Notes: generated by a model not told the origin, from the letters alone. A stretch of 64,000 nucleotides of DNA from JBJXFE01 sp046153875 (GCA_046153875.1 JBJXFE010000073.1:1-64000); one strand, 5' to 3'. Shown: positions 25,684 to 34,416, numbered from the stretch's first letter. Program-made: numbers and translations.

Positions 25684-26184
25684 TCAGGCCCGGCGCACCT
25701 TGATCTGGTTCGGCTCGACCACCGACACGCGGACCCGCGTCCCCGCCCGGAGCATCGACTCCTCGGAGAGCGCGTCGTGACGCCGACCGTCGATCGACAC
25801 CACGCCCACCGGGCGCAGGTCCGTGACCACGACGCCCTCGGCCCCGAGCAGCGCCTGGCGCTCCTCGCGCTCGCGCTCGGCCGCCCGCCGCTCGGCCTCA
25901 AGCTCCTCCGGGCTCCGGTCGCCGAGCATCCGCCGCCCGATCGGCGTGTGGGGCCAGACCTTGAGCGCGAAGGCGAACGCGGACGGACCCAGGAACATCA
26001 GCCCCAGGATCCCCACGAGCCCCCACGTCGTGCTCACGCGGAACAGGCAGACGACGCCCGCGATGGCGCACCCGGTGGCCGTCACGGCGATCAGCCCGCC
26101 CGAGGGGATAAACACCTCGAGGATGAGCAGCAGGAGCGAGGCGCCGAGCAGCCCGATACCCCAGTAGAGCATCACCTCGTTCAC
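25684..26184 (-). CDS. Small NfeD family membrane protein
   Basis: A 166-residue protein with three or four hydrophobic helices in the first 85 residues, a charged helical linker (ELEAERRAAEREREERQ region), and a C-terminal OB-fold domain (GAEGVVVTDLRPVGVVSIDG onward). It matches the short NfeD type without a protease domain. Such proteins work with flotillins. The GTG at 26184 overlaps the stop of the larger NfeD protease gene (GTGA). It is in one unit with that gene and probably with floA. Confidence 0.88.
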   Translation of the reverse strand: MNEVMLYWGIGLLGASLLLLILEVFIPSGGLIAVTATGCAIAGVVCLFRVSTTWGLVGILGLMFLGPSAFAFALKVWPHTPIGRRMLGDRSPEELEAERRAAEREREERQALLGAEGVVVTDLRPVGVVSIDGRRHDALSEESMLRAGTRVRVSVVEPNQIKVRRA

Positions 26185-28094
26185 GCGGATCGCCCCCCGC
26201 CGGAAGCCGGGGCCCCGCTCGTGCCCGGGGCCGAAGCCGCCGCCTCGACGACCACGCGGAACGGCGTGACTTCCGTGACGACGATCGGCGTGCCCGCGGG
26301 GACATACCCCAGGCCCGCGACCACATCGGTGACCCGCCCGTTGATCTCGGCCCGGCCCGCCGGACGCAGGGAGGAGAGCGCACGCCCGGTCTGCCCGAGC
26401 TTGATCGGGCCGCTCTCGGGCGCGATGGCCGCGAGCATCTCGTCCCCTCCGTCGCCGGGCGTCACGTCTTTGAGAATCAGCTTGCTGAACAGCGGGAGCG
26501 ACCCGAAGTGCTTCGAGAGCAGGTAGATGCCCACGCCCGCGGTCCCGACGCTGAGCACCAGCGTCGCCACGCCGTAGAGCAGGTCGTTGCTCCCGCCCGA
26601 AGCATCCGGAAACGCCCCCCCCTCGGGGACGAACGTTCCGACCAGCCCGCCGAAGAGGGCCAGGACGCCCACGATCCCGAAGAACCCGAACCCGGGGAGG
26701 ACGAATATCTCCAGAGCGACCAGGGCGATGCCGGTCAGGATCGCCGCGACCTCCCACCAGTTGGCCAGGTTGATGAGCATCGGCGGGGCGATGAGCCCGA
26801 CCAGGGCCAGGGCCGCGACCGCCCCGGGTATGCCCAGCCCCGGGCTAGTCATCTCCAGGAAGAGGGCGATGAGGAAGACCACGATCAGAACCACCCTCAC
26901 GCCCCAGCTCGTGAGGTAGGCAACGAAAACTTCCGACCAGTTCTGGTCGAGCCGCAGCAGGTTCTTCGCGCCCAGGTAGGCCTTGAGCTCCTCGTCGGTG
27001 CGCACGATCGCGGACGAGAGCCCGTAGTGCATCAGGTCGGCGTCTTTGAAGACGAACGGGCCGTCGCCCGTGCTGACGTATTCGACGAGCGACCACTTCC
27101 CCCGATCGGCCGACGTAAGCACGGGACGGGTCGTCGCGGGGAGCTGATCCTCGGGGAATCCCTCGGCGAACTCCGCGAGGTTCGGGGACGCCGCGGTGAA
27201 TCGGCGCGGGTCGCCCTCCTCCGCCGGTCGCACGGCCCGCGTCGGCGGGGGCTCCGAGACGCCCGGCGCGACCTGACCGCCGCCGCGCCGCGGCCCGCGG
27301 TTGGGCGAGGGCGCGTCAGGGGTCGGTATCGGCGCGGGCTCGGGTTCGCCCGATCGCGGCGCCGAGGCGAGCCGAGGGGCGCCGCGCACCGGCGGCTCGC
27401 CGAAGATCATCTCGTACTCCGCGGCGTTGATCGTCATCCGCCGGCCCGTCTCCGGGTCTTCGACGAGCCACAGCTCGACGCCGCGGCTGATGATCCCCTG
27501 GACCAGCAGCTCGTCCCACCCATTCTCGCGGGCGGAGGCGACCACCTCGGCGATCAGCGGCGACATGAACTTCTGCCGCTCGTGCTCGGGCATGCTGCGG
27601 ATCCGCTGGAGCATGTCCATGACGATGACGAGCGCGTCCCCCATCGTCGCGGGGAGGCTGGTGACGATCCGCTTGCACGCCAGGGCCACGATCGCGCCGC
27701 CGGAGTACGCGCTGGGGTTGATCCATGCGACCGTGTTCTTGATCCGCGAACCCTTGATCGCGTTGCACATCGCCAGCACCGCCTGCAGGTCCCCGCCGGG
27801 CGTGTCGATCTCGACGACGAGGGCGTCGGCGCCGGCCCGTTCGGCCAACATGAGCCGCCGCTCGAAGCTGCGGGCCGTCACGTCGGTGATCTCGCCCTTG
27901 ATCGTGAGGACCGCGACGTTGTTGGCCTGTCGCGCACCCGGCACGGCGGGCGCGGCAGTTGGAGCCCCGCGGTCCTGTCGCGGCGCGCTCAGACCGGTCA
28001 GCCCCAGCAGGCACGCCAAGGAGACCACGCGCAGGAGCATCGGCGCGATCCCGGGCCGATACGCTCGCAAGGCCTTGTACGTCGGGTGATCCAC
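26181..28094 (-). CDS. NfeD family membrane serine protease (ClpP-class)
   Basis: A 637-residue protein. After an N-terminal membrane segment (about 18-38) comes a ClpP/crotonase-fold protease domain (about 58-230) with VVEIDTPGGDL at 93-103 and the nucleophile Ser131 in AYSGGA; a Lys at about 175 is a candidate dyad partner. A Pro-rich spacer (about 235-310) leads to five hydrophobic helices (about 365-530) and a C-terminal OB domain with GQTGRALSSLRPAGRAEI. The family cleaves hydrophobic regions of membrane proteins such as stomatin. I chose GTG 28094, five bases after TATACT; TTG 28100 or ATG 28040 are alternatives. Confidence 0.92.
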   Translation of the reverse strand: MDHPTYKALRAYRPGIAPMLLRVVSLACLLGLTGLSAPRQDRGAPTAAPAVPGARQANNVAVLTIKGEITDVTARSFERRLMLAERAGADALVVEIDTPGGDLQAVLAMCNAIKGSRIKNTVAWINPSAYSGGAIVALACKRIVTSLPATMGDALVIVMDMLQRIRSMPEHERQKFMSPLIAEVVASARENGWDELLVQGIISRGVELWLVEDPETGRRMTINAAEYEMIFGEPPVRGAPRLASAPRSGEPEPAPIPTPDAPSPNRGPRRGGGQVAPGVSEPPPTRAVRPAEEGDPRRFTAASPNLAEFAEGFPEDQLPATTRPVLTSADRGKWSLVEYVSTGDGPFVFKDADLMHYGLSSAIVRTDEELKAYLGAKNLLRLDQNWSEVFVAYLTSWGVRVVLIVVFLIALFLEMTSPGLGIPGAVAALALVGLIAPPMLINLANWWEVAAILTGIALVALEIFVLPGFGFFGIVGVLALFGGLVGTFVPEGGAFPDASGGSNDLLYGVATLVLSVGTAGVGIYLLSKHFGSLPLFSKLILKDVTPGDGGDEMLAAIAPESGPIKLGQTGRALSSLRPAGRAEINGRVTDVVAGLGYVPAGTPIVVTEVTPFRVVVEAAASAPGTSGAPASGGGRSA

Positions 28095-28099
28095 GTACA

Positions 28100-28105
28100 A
28101 GTATA
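28100..28105 (-). promoter_or_regulatory. TATACT box, candidate -10 of leaderless nfeD-floA transcript
   Basis: On the minus strand the order is TATACT, TGTAC, GTG, so the start codon would be at or next to the first transcribed base. There is no Shine-Dalgarno sequence. Confidence 0.5.
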
Positions 28106-28167
28106 GATCGGCCCATCGGCGTTCCGGTTTCGCGCAGGGCCCCTGAAAACACGCGCGAGGGCGGCGC

Positions 28168-28710
28168 TCACCGACCCGAGGAGGCCCCCGGCGGGAGCAT
28201 GGACTGGTCCACGGTCCAGGTCATCCCGGCTTCGCCGCCCGAGCAGTCGATGTGGACCGCGAAGAAGCCGTGGCGGTCCCCCTCCCCTTCGTGCTTTCGC
28301 ACCAGCGGCCAGATGATCCGCCGGTCGGTCTCGGGCAGGGGGAGCGACGGAATCTCGCCCTCATCGAACCACTCCAGGCTGCCCTCACGCATCACGGTGG
28401 GCGTGACATCGACCGGCCCGAGCACGCGGTACAGGAACATCAACCAGTGCCCGCGCCGCTCATAGGCCCGCTCGCTGATCATCCCCAGCAGGTGCAGGCG
28501 CGCCGCGGGGACGTCGATGCCGGCTTCCTCGCGGATTTCGCGGACAGCACACTGCGCGGGCGACTCACCCAGGTCCATGTCCAGCTTCCCGCCGATCGGC
28601 GAGCACAGCCCCAGGTTCGGCGCCTTGGCCCGGCGGAGCAGCAGCACCCGACCCTGCGCGTCGCGCAGGTCGCACAGGCACGCGAGGCGGTACGGCAGCG
28701 GGTCCGGCAT
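28168..28710 (-). CDS. Nudix hydrolase
   Basis: A 180-residue Nudix protein that hydrolyses a nucleoside-diphosphate-linked compound. The Nudix box runs GGKLDMDLGESPAQCAVREI then REEAGI, with the metal-binding RExxEE intact. The first loop of the box is two residues longer than the usual G-x5-E. CSPIGGK before it is typical of MutT-like members. Substrate is not predictable. A TATGCT box is eight bases upstream of the ATG, with no ribosome binding site. It is divergent from murC. Confidence 0.88.
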   Translation of the reverse strand: MPDPLPYRLACLCDLRDAQGRVLLLRRAKAPNLGLCSPIGGKLDMDLGESPAQCAVREIREEAGIDVPAARLHLLGMISERAYERRGHWLMFLYRVLGPVDVTPTVMREGSLEWFDEGEIPSLPLPETDRRIIWPLVRKHEGEGDRHGFFAVHIDCSGGEAGMTWTVDQSMLPPGASSGR

Positions 28711-28718
28711 GGGCTGAC

Positions 28719-28724
28719 AGCATA
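28719..28724 (-). promoter_or_regulatory. TATGCT box, candidate -10 of leaderless Nudix transcript
   Basis: TATGCT on the minus strand is followed by eight bases and the ATG at 28710. No ribosome binding site is present in the gap. Confidence 0.4.
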
Positions 28725-28832
28725 CGCCCGTTCGCCCCGCGTACCCCCGCTAACAGGGCCGCGAAACACGCGATCCGGGGCGCCCGCGACGAACAAGCTG
28801 TCGCTCTACAGGTGGAACGCGACGCCGTCCGA

Positions 28833-28838
28833 TACCCT
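28833..28838 (+). promoter_or_regulatory. TACCCT box, candidate -10 of leaderless murC transcript
   Basis: TACCCT ends six bases before the ATG at 28845. This favours 28845 over the upstream in-frame GTG at 28812, which would lie before the box. Confidence 0.35.
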
Positions 28839-28844
28839 TTGGTC

Positions 28845-30458
28845 ATGGGCCGGGAGAGACCACGCCAGACGAACACTCCGCCCATCGCGACCCGGGCCGA
28901 CGCTGGTCTCGATGTCGCGGGCCGGCCTGTCTACATGATCGGCATCGGCGGGTGCGGGATGGCCGGGCTCGCCCGGATGATCGCCGCCCGCGGAGCCCGC
29001 GTCCAGGGGTCGGACAAGGAAGCCTCCTCCACAACCGACGCGCTGATCGCGGAGGGAATCCCCGTCGGCTTCGACCAGTCGCGCGAGTGGCTGCCCGACG
29101 ACTGCTCCCTGGTGGTCGCTTCCGCCGCGATCAAGCCCGATCATCCACAGGTCCGGGCGGCCGCGGCACGCGGGCTGACCGTCCTGACCTACGCCCAGGC
29201 GCTGGGTCGGAGCATGGCAGGGCGAACGGGCGTCGCCCTCGCGGGAACCCACGGGAAATCCACGACAACCGCCATGCTCGGCGCCGCGCTCGTGGATGCG
29301 GGGCTTGACCCCACCGTGATCGTCGGCGCGACGTGCGGCCAGCTCACACACGGCTCACTTTCCCCCGCTACAACCGAACCTGTGGGGTTCCGGCTCGGCT
29401 CGGACACCGTCCCTTGTGGATCGCGCGCCAACGCTCCCGGCCTGCTCGTCGCCGAAGCGTGCGAGTTCAACCGCTCGTTCCACAACTTCCACCCCGCCGT
29501 CGCCTCGATCAGCTCCGTCGAAGCCGACCACCTGGACATCTACGGCTCGCTGGACGCGGTTGTGGAGGCCTTCCACCAGTTCGCGCGGCAGGTCGCGCCC
29601 GAGGGCACGCTCCTGATCGCCCACCAGGGCGCCCACCGCAAGGAAGTCACCGCAGGGCTGGACTGCGCAGTCCAGACCATCGGGCTCGACCCCGAGGCCG
29701 ACTGGATAGTCGCGTTCGATCCCGCGGCCCGGGAAGTCCGGCTCTCACGCCACGGCGAACACATGGCGTCGTGGACGATGCGGCTGCCCGGCACGCACAA
29801 CGCGGTGAACGCGGCGACGGCCGCCGCCCTGGCGATCATCCTCGGCGCCGATCCGCCCACGATCGCGGCGTCCCTCGGCGCCTTCCGCGGCGTCGATCGC
29901 CGCTGTCAGTTCCTGGGTGAGCGGATTGTCGAGGGGGACGGCACGCACGGTCCGGTCCGCGTGTACGACGACTACGGGCACCACCCGACGGAGGTCGAAG
30001 CCACCCTGCGAGCCCTGCGCCAACACGAACGACCCGAGGTCCGGGGCGGGCGGCTCATCTGCGTGTTTCAGCCGCACCAGCACTCGCGGACCCGCCACCT
30101 GCTCGAGGAGTTCGCCGCGGCGTTCGCCTCGGCGGACATCGTCATCGTGCCGCACATCTACTTCGTCCGCGACTCCGAATCGGAGAAGCAGACGGTGTCG
30201 GCCGCGGACCTCGTGGATCGGCTGCGGGACCGCGGCGTGCGGGCCATGCACCTGTACCCGTTCGATGCGATCATCGAACAGCTCGACAGCGTCTGCCGAC
30301 CGGGCGACCTGCTGGTCGTCATGGGCGCGGGACCGGTGTGGCAGGTGGCCCACGGGTTCATGCGCTCGGGCTGCGCCGCACCGCCGCGGATCGCGGGAGT
30401 GATCGAGCCGATTGTCTCCGAGGTGATGCTGGGGAGCCCCGCCGGTGCCGCTCGTTAG
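28845..30458 (+). CDS. murC: UDP-N-acetylmuramate--L-alanine ligase
   Basis: A 537-residue cytoplasmic Mur ligase that adds L-alanine to UDP-MurNAc in peptidoglycan synthesis. GIGGCGM (33-39) binds the uridine nucleotide, GTHGKST (134-140) is the ATP P-loop, and AEACEFNRSF (203-212) takes the place of the AEADESDxSF seen in proteobacteria. DDYGHHPTEV and FQPHQHSRT mark the C-terminal domain. The segment between GATC and the AEACE site is about 20 residues longer than in E. coli. It heads murC-murB-ddl and its end overlaps murB by 14 bases, supporting a working peptidoglycan pathway in this organism. Confidence 0.94.
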   Translation: MGRERPRQTNTPPIATRADAGLDVAGRPVYMIGIGGCGMAGLARMIAARGARVQGSDKEASSTTDALIAEGIPVGFDQSREWLPDDCSLVVASAAIKPDHPQVRAAAARGLTVLTYAQALGRSMAGRTGVALAGTHGKSTTTAMLGAALVDAGLDPTVIVGATCGQLTHGSLSPATTEPVGFRLGSDTVPCGSRANAPGLLVAEACEFNRSFHNFHPAVASISSVEADHLDIYGSLDAVVEAFHQFARQVAPEGTLLIAHQGAHRKEVTAGLDCAVQTIGLDPEADWIVAFDPAAREVRLSRHGEHMASWTMRLPGTHNAVNAATAAALAIILGADPPTIAASLGAFRGVDRRCQFLGERIVEGDGTHGPVRVYDDYGHHPTEVEATLRALRQHERPEVRGGRLICVFQPHQHSRTRHLLEEFAAAFASADIVIVPHIYFVRDSESEKQTVSAADLVDRLRDRGVRAMHLYPFDAIIEQLDSVCRPGDLLVVMGAGPVWQVAHGFMRSGCAAPPRIAGVIEPIVSEVMLGSPAGAAR

Positions 30459-31386
30459 CGAACCCATGTGCGTGGAACGCGACGCGCCGATCCCGACGTG
30501 GTTCGGCGTCGGCGGGCGCGCCGAGCGGCTCGCCCGACCCGCGACCATCGACGACCTGCGTCGGTGCGTCGAGTCGGACCCACGCCTGCGCGTCCTGGGC
30601 GACGGCGCCAACCTGCTGGTGGACGACTCGGGCGTCGCGGAACTGGTCGTGGTGCTCGGCGGGGACCTCGCGGGCGTGCGCTGGAGCGAGAGCAAGCAGT
30701 CAACGGCGACCACCGACCAGTCGCCGGTTGTCGTTCGCGTCGGGGCCGCGGCCAAGTTATCGAGGCTGATCCTTGAGGCCGGGCGGCGCGGGTTCGGCGG
30801 GCTCGAAGGCCTCGGCGGCATCCCCGCGACGGTCGGCGGGGCGGCCGTCATGAACGCGGGTGGACGCTTCGGGCAGATCGGCGACACGGTCGTGCGCGTC
30901 CACGCCATCGACCGCTCGGGTGGCGTCCACGCCATTGATCGCGACGACATCGAGTTCGCCTACCGGAGCTCGGGCCTGGACGGGCTCATCATCACCGCCG
31001 TGGACTTGCGGCTCTCGCCCTCCGACCCCGCGACGCTTCGCGATCGGCTGCGGGACGTGATGGCGTACAAGAAGAGCACGCAGCCGCTGGCCGACCGGTC
31101 GGCCGGGTGCGCCTTCCGCAACCCCACTCTGACGAGCGACCTCGACGGCGTAGGCCGGCGCGGCGAGCGCGTCAGCGCGGGCCGCCTCATCGATCTTGCC
31201 GGGTGCAAGGGGTTATGCGTCGGCGGGGCGGAGGTGAGCCGGGCTCACGGGAACTTCCTCGTGGCCCACGCCGGGGCCGCCGCCCGTGACGTGATCGCCT
31301 TGATGGATCAGGTCCGCCGGTGGGTGCAGGACGCGTTCGGCGTCGAGCTGGAGCGGGAGGTCGTGGTCTGGAGCCGGGAGTCATGA
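30445..31386 (+). CDS. murB: UDP-N-acetylenolpyruvoylglucosamine reductase
   Basis: A 313-residue FAD enzyme that reduces UDP-GlcNAc-enolpyruvate to UDP-MurNAc with NADPH. FAD-binding motifs are PTWFGVGGRAE, LGDGANLL, and GLEGLGGIPATVGGAAVMNAG. YKKSTQPL and SAGCAFRNP follow; the latter carries the position of the proton-donating serine (E. coli Ser229), here Cys222. Spacing and the missing extra loop suggest the type II (Gram-positive-like) MurB. The GTG start lies 14 bases inside murC. Its stop overlaps the ATG of ddl (ATGA). Confidence 0.94.
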   Translation: MPLVSEPMCVERDAPIPTWFGVGGRAERLARPATIDDLRRCVESDPRLRVLGDGANLLVDDSGVAELVVVLGGDLAGVRWSESKQSTATTDQSPVVVRVGAAAKLSRLILEAGRRGFGGLEGLGGIPATVGGAAVMNAGGRFGQIGDTVVRVHAIDRSGGVHAIDRDDIEFAYRSSGLDGLIITAVDLRLSPSDPATLRDRLRDVMAYKKSTQPLADRSAGCAFRNPTLTSDLDGVGRRGERVSAGRLIDLAGCKGLCVGGAEVSRAHGNFLVAHAGAAARDVIALMDQVRRWVQDAFGVELEREVVVWSRES

Positions 31387-32354
31387 GCGAGTCACGGAAG
31401 ACGGTGCTGGTGCTGGGCGGCGGACCGGGCGCCGAGCGCGAGGTGAGCCTGCTCAGCGCCGCCGGGATTGCCGACGGCCTGCGGCACTCAGGTCGGTACA
31501 GCGTGATCGAGCGGACGATCGACCGGGTCGCGCTCGTGGAACTCCGCGCCATGCCCGGCGACGTGGTCTTCCCCGTCCTCCACGGGAGCTTCGGCGAGGG
31601 CGGGCCGTTGCAGGACCTTCTGGAGGCCGACGGCCGCCCGTACGTGGGATGCGGGCCGCGGGCGGCACGGACGGCGATGGACAAGGTCGCCACCAAGCTC
31701 GCGGCGGCGAAGATCGGCGTGCCGACGGCCGATTCGTGCGTGCTGAACTTCGAGGACTCGGCGTGCCCCCTGCCCTTCCCGATGGTCGTCAAGCCCGTCC
31801 ACGACGGGTCGAGCGTGGGGCTGCACATCTGCAGGACCGCCGACGCCTGGCCCCATGCGTTCGCGGCGGCGGCGGCCGACACGCGCGCCAACCCGGGTCG
31901 GGTCTACATGGTCGAGCGGTTCATCGCGGGGCGCGAGCTGACCGTCGGCGTGATCGACGGCAAGCCCCTGCCGACGATCCACATCGTGCCGGCCGAAGGG
32001 GTGTACGACTACGCCGCGAAGTACACGCGCGACGACACCCAGTACATGCTCGACCCGGAACTCCCGCCCGGCGTGGACGCGAGGATCAAGGCCCATTCGT
32101 CGGCCCTGTGCGCCGCCATCGGCGTGCGACACCTGGCCCGCGTGGACTTCATCCTTGACTCGTCCGGCACGGCGTGGCTGCTGGAGCTGAACACGATGCC
32201 CGGCTTCACCTCGCACTCGCTGGTCCCGAAAGCTTCGAGGCACGCGGGCACCGACATGCCCGAACTGTGCGCGGCCCTCGTGGACCTGGCGCTGCGCGAC
32301 GCGGCGGGGCCGAGGCCCGTTGTCCCGGCACGCGACCACGCGCGGCGAACGTAG
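31383..32354 (+). CDS. ddl: D-alanine--D-alanine ligase
   Basis: A 323-residue ATP-grasp enzyme joining two D-alanines for the peptidoglycan stem peptide. Motifs are GAEREVSLLSA (with the substrate-binding Glu), LHGSFGEGGPLQDLLE (usually GEDG), VVKPVHDGSSVGLH, VDFILD, and LNTMPGFTSHSLVPK at the metal site. The ATG at 31383 overlaps the stop of murB. After it comes a 185-base gap filled mainly by an inverted repeat, then ftsQ. The last 20 residues are Arg/Pro-rich and outside the fold. Confidence 0.95.
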   Translation: MSESRKTVLVLGGGPGAEREVSLLSAAGIADGLRHSGRYSVIERTIDRVALVELRAMPGDVVFPVLHGSFGEGGPLQDLLEADGRPYVGCGPRAARTAMDKVATKLAAAKIGVPTADSCVLNFEDSACPLPFPMVVKPVHDGSSVGLHICRTADAWPHAFAAAAADTRANPGRVYMVERFIAGRELTVGVIDGKPLPTIHIVPAEGVYDYAAKYTRDDTQYMLDPELPPGVDARIKAHSSALCAAIGVRHLARVDFILDSSGTAWLLELNTMPGFTSHSLVPKASRHAGTDMPELCAALVDLALRDAAGPRPVVPARDHARRT

Positions 32355-32364
32355 ATCGGTTTTC

Positions 32365-32503
32365 AACACGGAGGGCCGCTGAGAGCCATGGAGAAAGGCG
32401 CGGATCGCAGGCGTGGATGGCGGTCGCCGCGAGCCGTCTCCCCTTTCTTCGTTCCATCCCCCCCACAGGCGTTTCTCCGTGGTCCTCTGTGGCTCTCCGT
32501 GTT
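32365..32503. repeat. Inverted repeat of CACGGAG type between ddl and ftsQ
   Basis: Left arm 32365-32396 and right arm 32472-32503 are 32 bases each and complementary at 26 positions, separated by 75 bases. Both are built from CACGGAG/CTCCGTG motifs. The arm sequence recurs at 5252-5283. A TAGACT box (32504-32509) abuts the right arm and could be the -10 of ftsQ, leaving a 30-base leader with GGGAGG. Confidence 0.8.
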
Positions 32504-32539
32504 TAGACTTCTTCGATTCAGCGCAGGGAGGCGCACCCC

Positions 32540-33505
32540 ATGAGCAGACTGAACAAACGCAAGTCCCCCGACGGCCCCGCGAAGCTCGGCCCGTTCCCGG
32601 CCCGGGCGGTGCTCGCCCAGGCGGCGACGGCCCTGCTGCTCGGCGCCGTCGTCCTGGCCCTCGCGTTCGGTACGCCCGCGCTCCAGGCCCGCGTCTCGCG
32701 CACGCTCGCGGCCGGTGCGCCCCGCGTCGAGTTCGATTGGCCCATGATCCCCGGCGACGGCCCCGACCAACCCGCACGCACGTGGCTGAGCCCCGACATG
32801 CAGGCCGGGCTCGTCCACCTCGCCCAGCAGACGCTCGCGGCCGACCCGGACGCCCTGAGCACCACGGCCTTGTCGCGCGTGGGCCGGGCCCTGCTCGACA
32901 CGGGTTGGTTCGCGACGATTGAAACCGTCTGCCGTGAGCCCGGCAATGGCGTGCGCGTGCGGGGCACGTGGCGCACTCCCGCGGCCGTGGTCCGTCATGG
33001 CGGCCTCGATCACCTTGTCGCGCGGGGGGGTGAACTCCTCCCGCCGACGTACCTGCCCGGGCAGAGCGGGCAGCGCGTCATCCTCGGCGCCTCGACACCC
33101 CCGCCGATGCGTGACGGCAAACCGGTGTGCGGCGAGGTCTGGGGGGCTTCCCGGACCGGCGGGCACAAGGGGATGTCCGACGTGCAGGCCGGCGTCGAGC
33201 TGGTCGACCTCATCGGCACGCGCCCCTGGCGTGCCCAGGTCGCCGCGGTGGACGTCTCGGCCTACGCCCGGCAACGCCGGCTGGACATCGTGACCACGAG
33301 CAACGGGCGGGTGATCTGGGGGGGCGCGCCGGGCGAAAAGGTCTACGGCGAGACCAGCCTCGAGACCAAGCTCTGGCGGCTCATGGAGATCAACCGACGC
33401 ACCGGCACGATCGACGCCGGGCGGCCCAGCATGGATATCTCCGGCACGATCGCCATGATGGACGACACGCCGCTGGCCCCCCCCCCGGCGCCGGGCCGGC
33501 CGTGA
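32540..33505 (+). CDS. ftsQ: FtsQ-like cell division protein
   Basis: A 321-residue bitopic membrane protein. A basic cytoplasmic N-terminus (about 1-21) is followed by one hydrophobic segment (about 22-44), then a periplasmic part. A weak POTRA-like region (about 85-155) contains VGRALLDTGWFATIETV, and the C-terminal region has GRVIWGGAPGEKVYGETSLETKL, the G-x-V-x-x-G...KL pattern of FtsQ/DivIB. In other bacteria FtsQ links early and late divisome proteins. The call rests on topology, this motif and the murC-murB-ddl context. GGGAGG precedes the ATG. Confidence 0.7.
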   Translation: MSRLNKRKSPDGPAKLGPFPARAVLAQAATALLLGAVVLALAFGTPALQARVSRTLAAGAPRVEFDWPMIPGDGPDQPARTWLSPDMQAGLVHLAQQTLAADPDALSTTALSRVGRALLDTGWFATIETVCREPGNGVRVRGTWRTPAAVVRHGGLDHLVARGGELLPPTYLPGQSGQRVILGASTPPPMRDGKPVCGEVWGASRTGGHKGMSDVQAGVELVDLIGTRPWRAQVAAVDVSAYARQRRLDIVTTSNGRVIWGGAPGEKVYGETSLETKLWRLMEINRRTGTIDAGRPSMDISGTIAMMDDTPLAPPPAPGRP

Positions 33506-34416
33506 CGCCCGAGCCCGACGAAACCCGGTCTGTCGCCGAGACGGTCGAGGCGGCGGAGTCGCCGTCGACGGCGCCGGTCCCCGCGACGGCATCGAGCCCA
33601 CCCGCGGAGGACACGTCGATCGCAGCCACATCCGTCGAGACGCCGACCGCGGCGCGTCGGCGCGACCGATGGGCCCACCGCCGGGGTGAGCCGCGGTTGT
33701 TCGTGTTCCTGTGGACCTCGTACCTCTTTGCGGCCACGCTTCTGACGCTGGTGGCGGTCAGCGCGTCGAACGCGTTGACGGTGGACGCCTACCGCCCGGC
33801 CGCGCGGCTCCTGATCGCGTCGGTCGCGGTGGGCGTGTCGCTGCTGTGGCCGATGGTCCGCCTGAGCCAGGCGCTGCCGGCACGCGGCGGATTCCTGCCC
33901 GCCCTCCAGGACTACGTCATCGTGACCCTGCCCGCTCAGGCCGTGATCTGGCCCCAGTGGGTGCTGGCGGGGTTGCCGCCCACCGTGATCGGGGCGGCGG
34001 CCGCGAGTGTCGCGGCGTGGGGTCTCGTTGTCGGCGGGCTGCTGGCCCATGCGTTGACGGCGCGGGCCCGTTCCTACGCGGGCGTACCGACGAGCGATGA
34101 GGGGCCTTCGCTGTCGCCTGCGGCACGGGCCGGGTGGATGGTTGTCTTCATCATCGTCGCGCTCGCCGGTGGCGCAGGGGCGATGGCGGTGAGCGCCGCG
34201 GGCTCGGCTCCGACCCCGTTTCGGCTCGCGTGGATGCTCTCGCCGATCACGGCGGTGTTCGAGGTGTCGGCGGACCGCTCGTGGATGGGCGTCCCGGCCC
34301 GGGCCGCGCCGGAGCATTGGGCGGTGATCGGGCTGACCGCCGCCGCGTCCGGACCGATCTGGGTGCTGGCGGCGGCGCGGTCGCGTGGCCTTCGGCGGTC
34401 GAACCGCCTACATTGA
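33502..34416 (+). CDS. Multi-span membrane protein of unknown function
   Basis: A 304-residue protein that I do not recognise. About 60 residues of Pro/Ala/Thr/Glu-rich, probably disordered sequence precede about six hydrophobic segments (the first near LFVFLWTSYLFAATLLTLVA, the last near the C-terminus). The GTG at 33502 overlaps the stop of ftsQ (GTGA), so it is likely translated with FtsQ and may act in the cell envelope. The C-terminal tail is basic (RSRGLRRSNRLH). Confidence 0.7.
   Translation: MTPEPDETRSVAETVEAAESPSTAPVPATASSPPAEDTSIAATSVETPTAARRRDRWAHRRGEPRLFVFLWTSYLFAATLLTLVAVSASNALTVDAYRPAARLLIASVAVGVSLLWPMVRLSQALPARGGFLPALQDYVIVTLPAQAVIWPQWVLAGLPPTVIGAAAASVAAWGLVVGGLLAHALTARARSYAGVPTSDEGPSLSPAARAGWMVVFIIVALAGGAGAMAVSAAGSAPTPFRLAWMLSPITAVFEVSADRSWMGVPARAAPEHWAVIGLTAAASGPIWVLAAARSRGLRRSNRLH

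Noticed and set aside
29337..29440. Possible repeat insertion in murC before the AEACEF site
   Set aside because: Only a five-bp GAACC/GGTTC hairpin is visible, and longer loops at this position are plausible for planctomycete MurC. Not enough to call a repeat.
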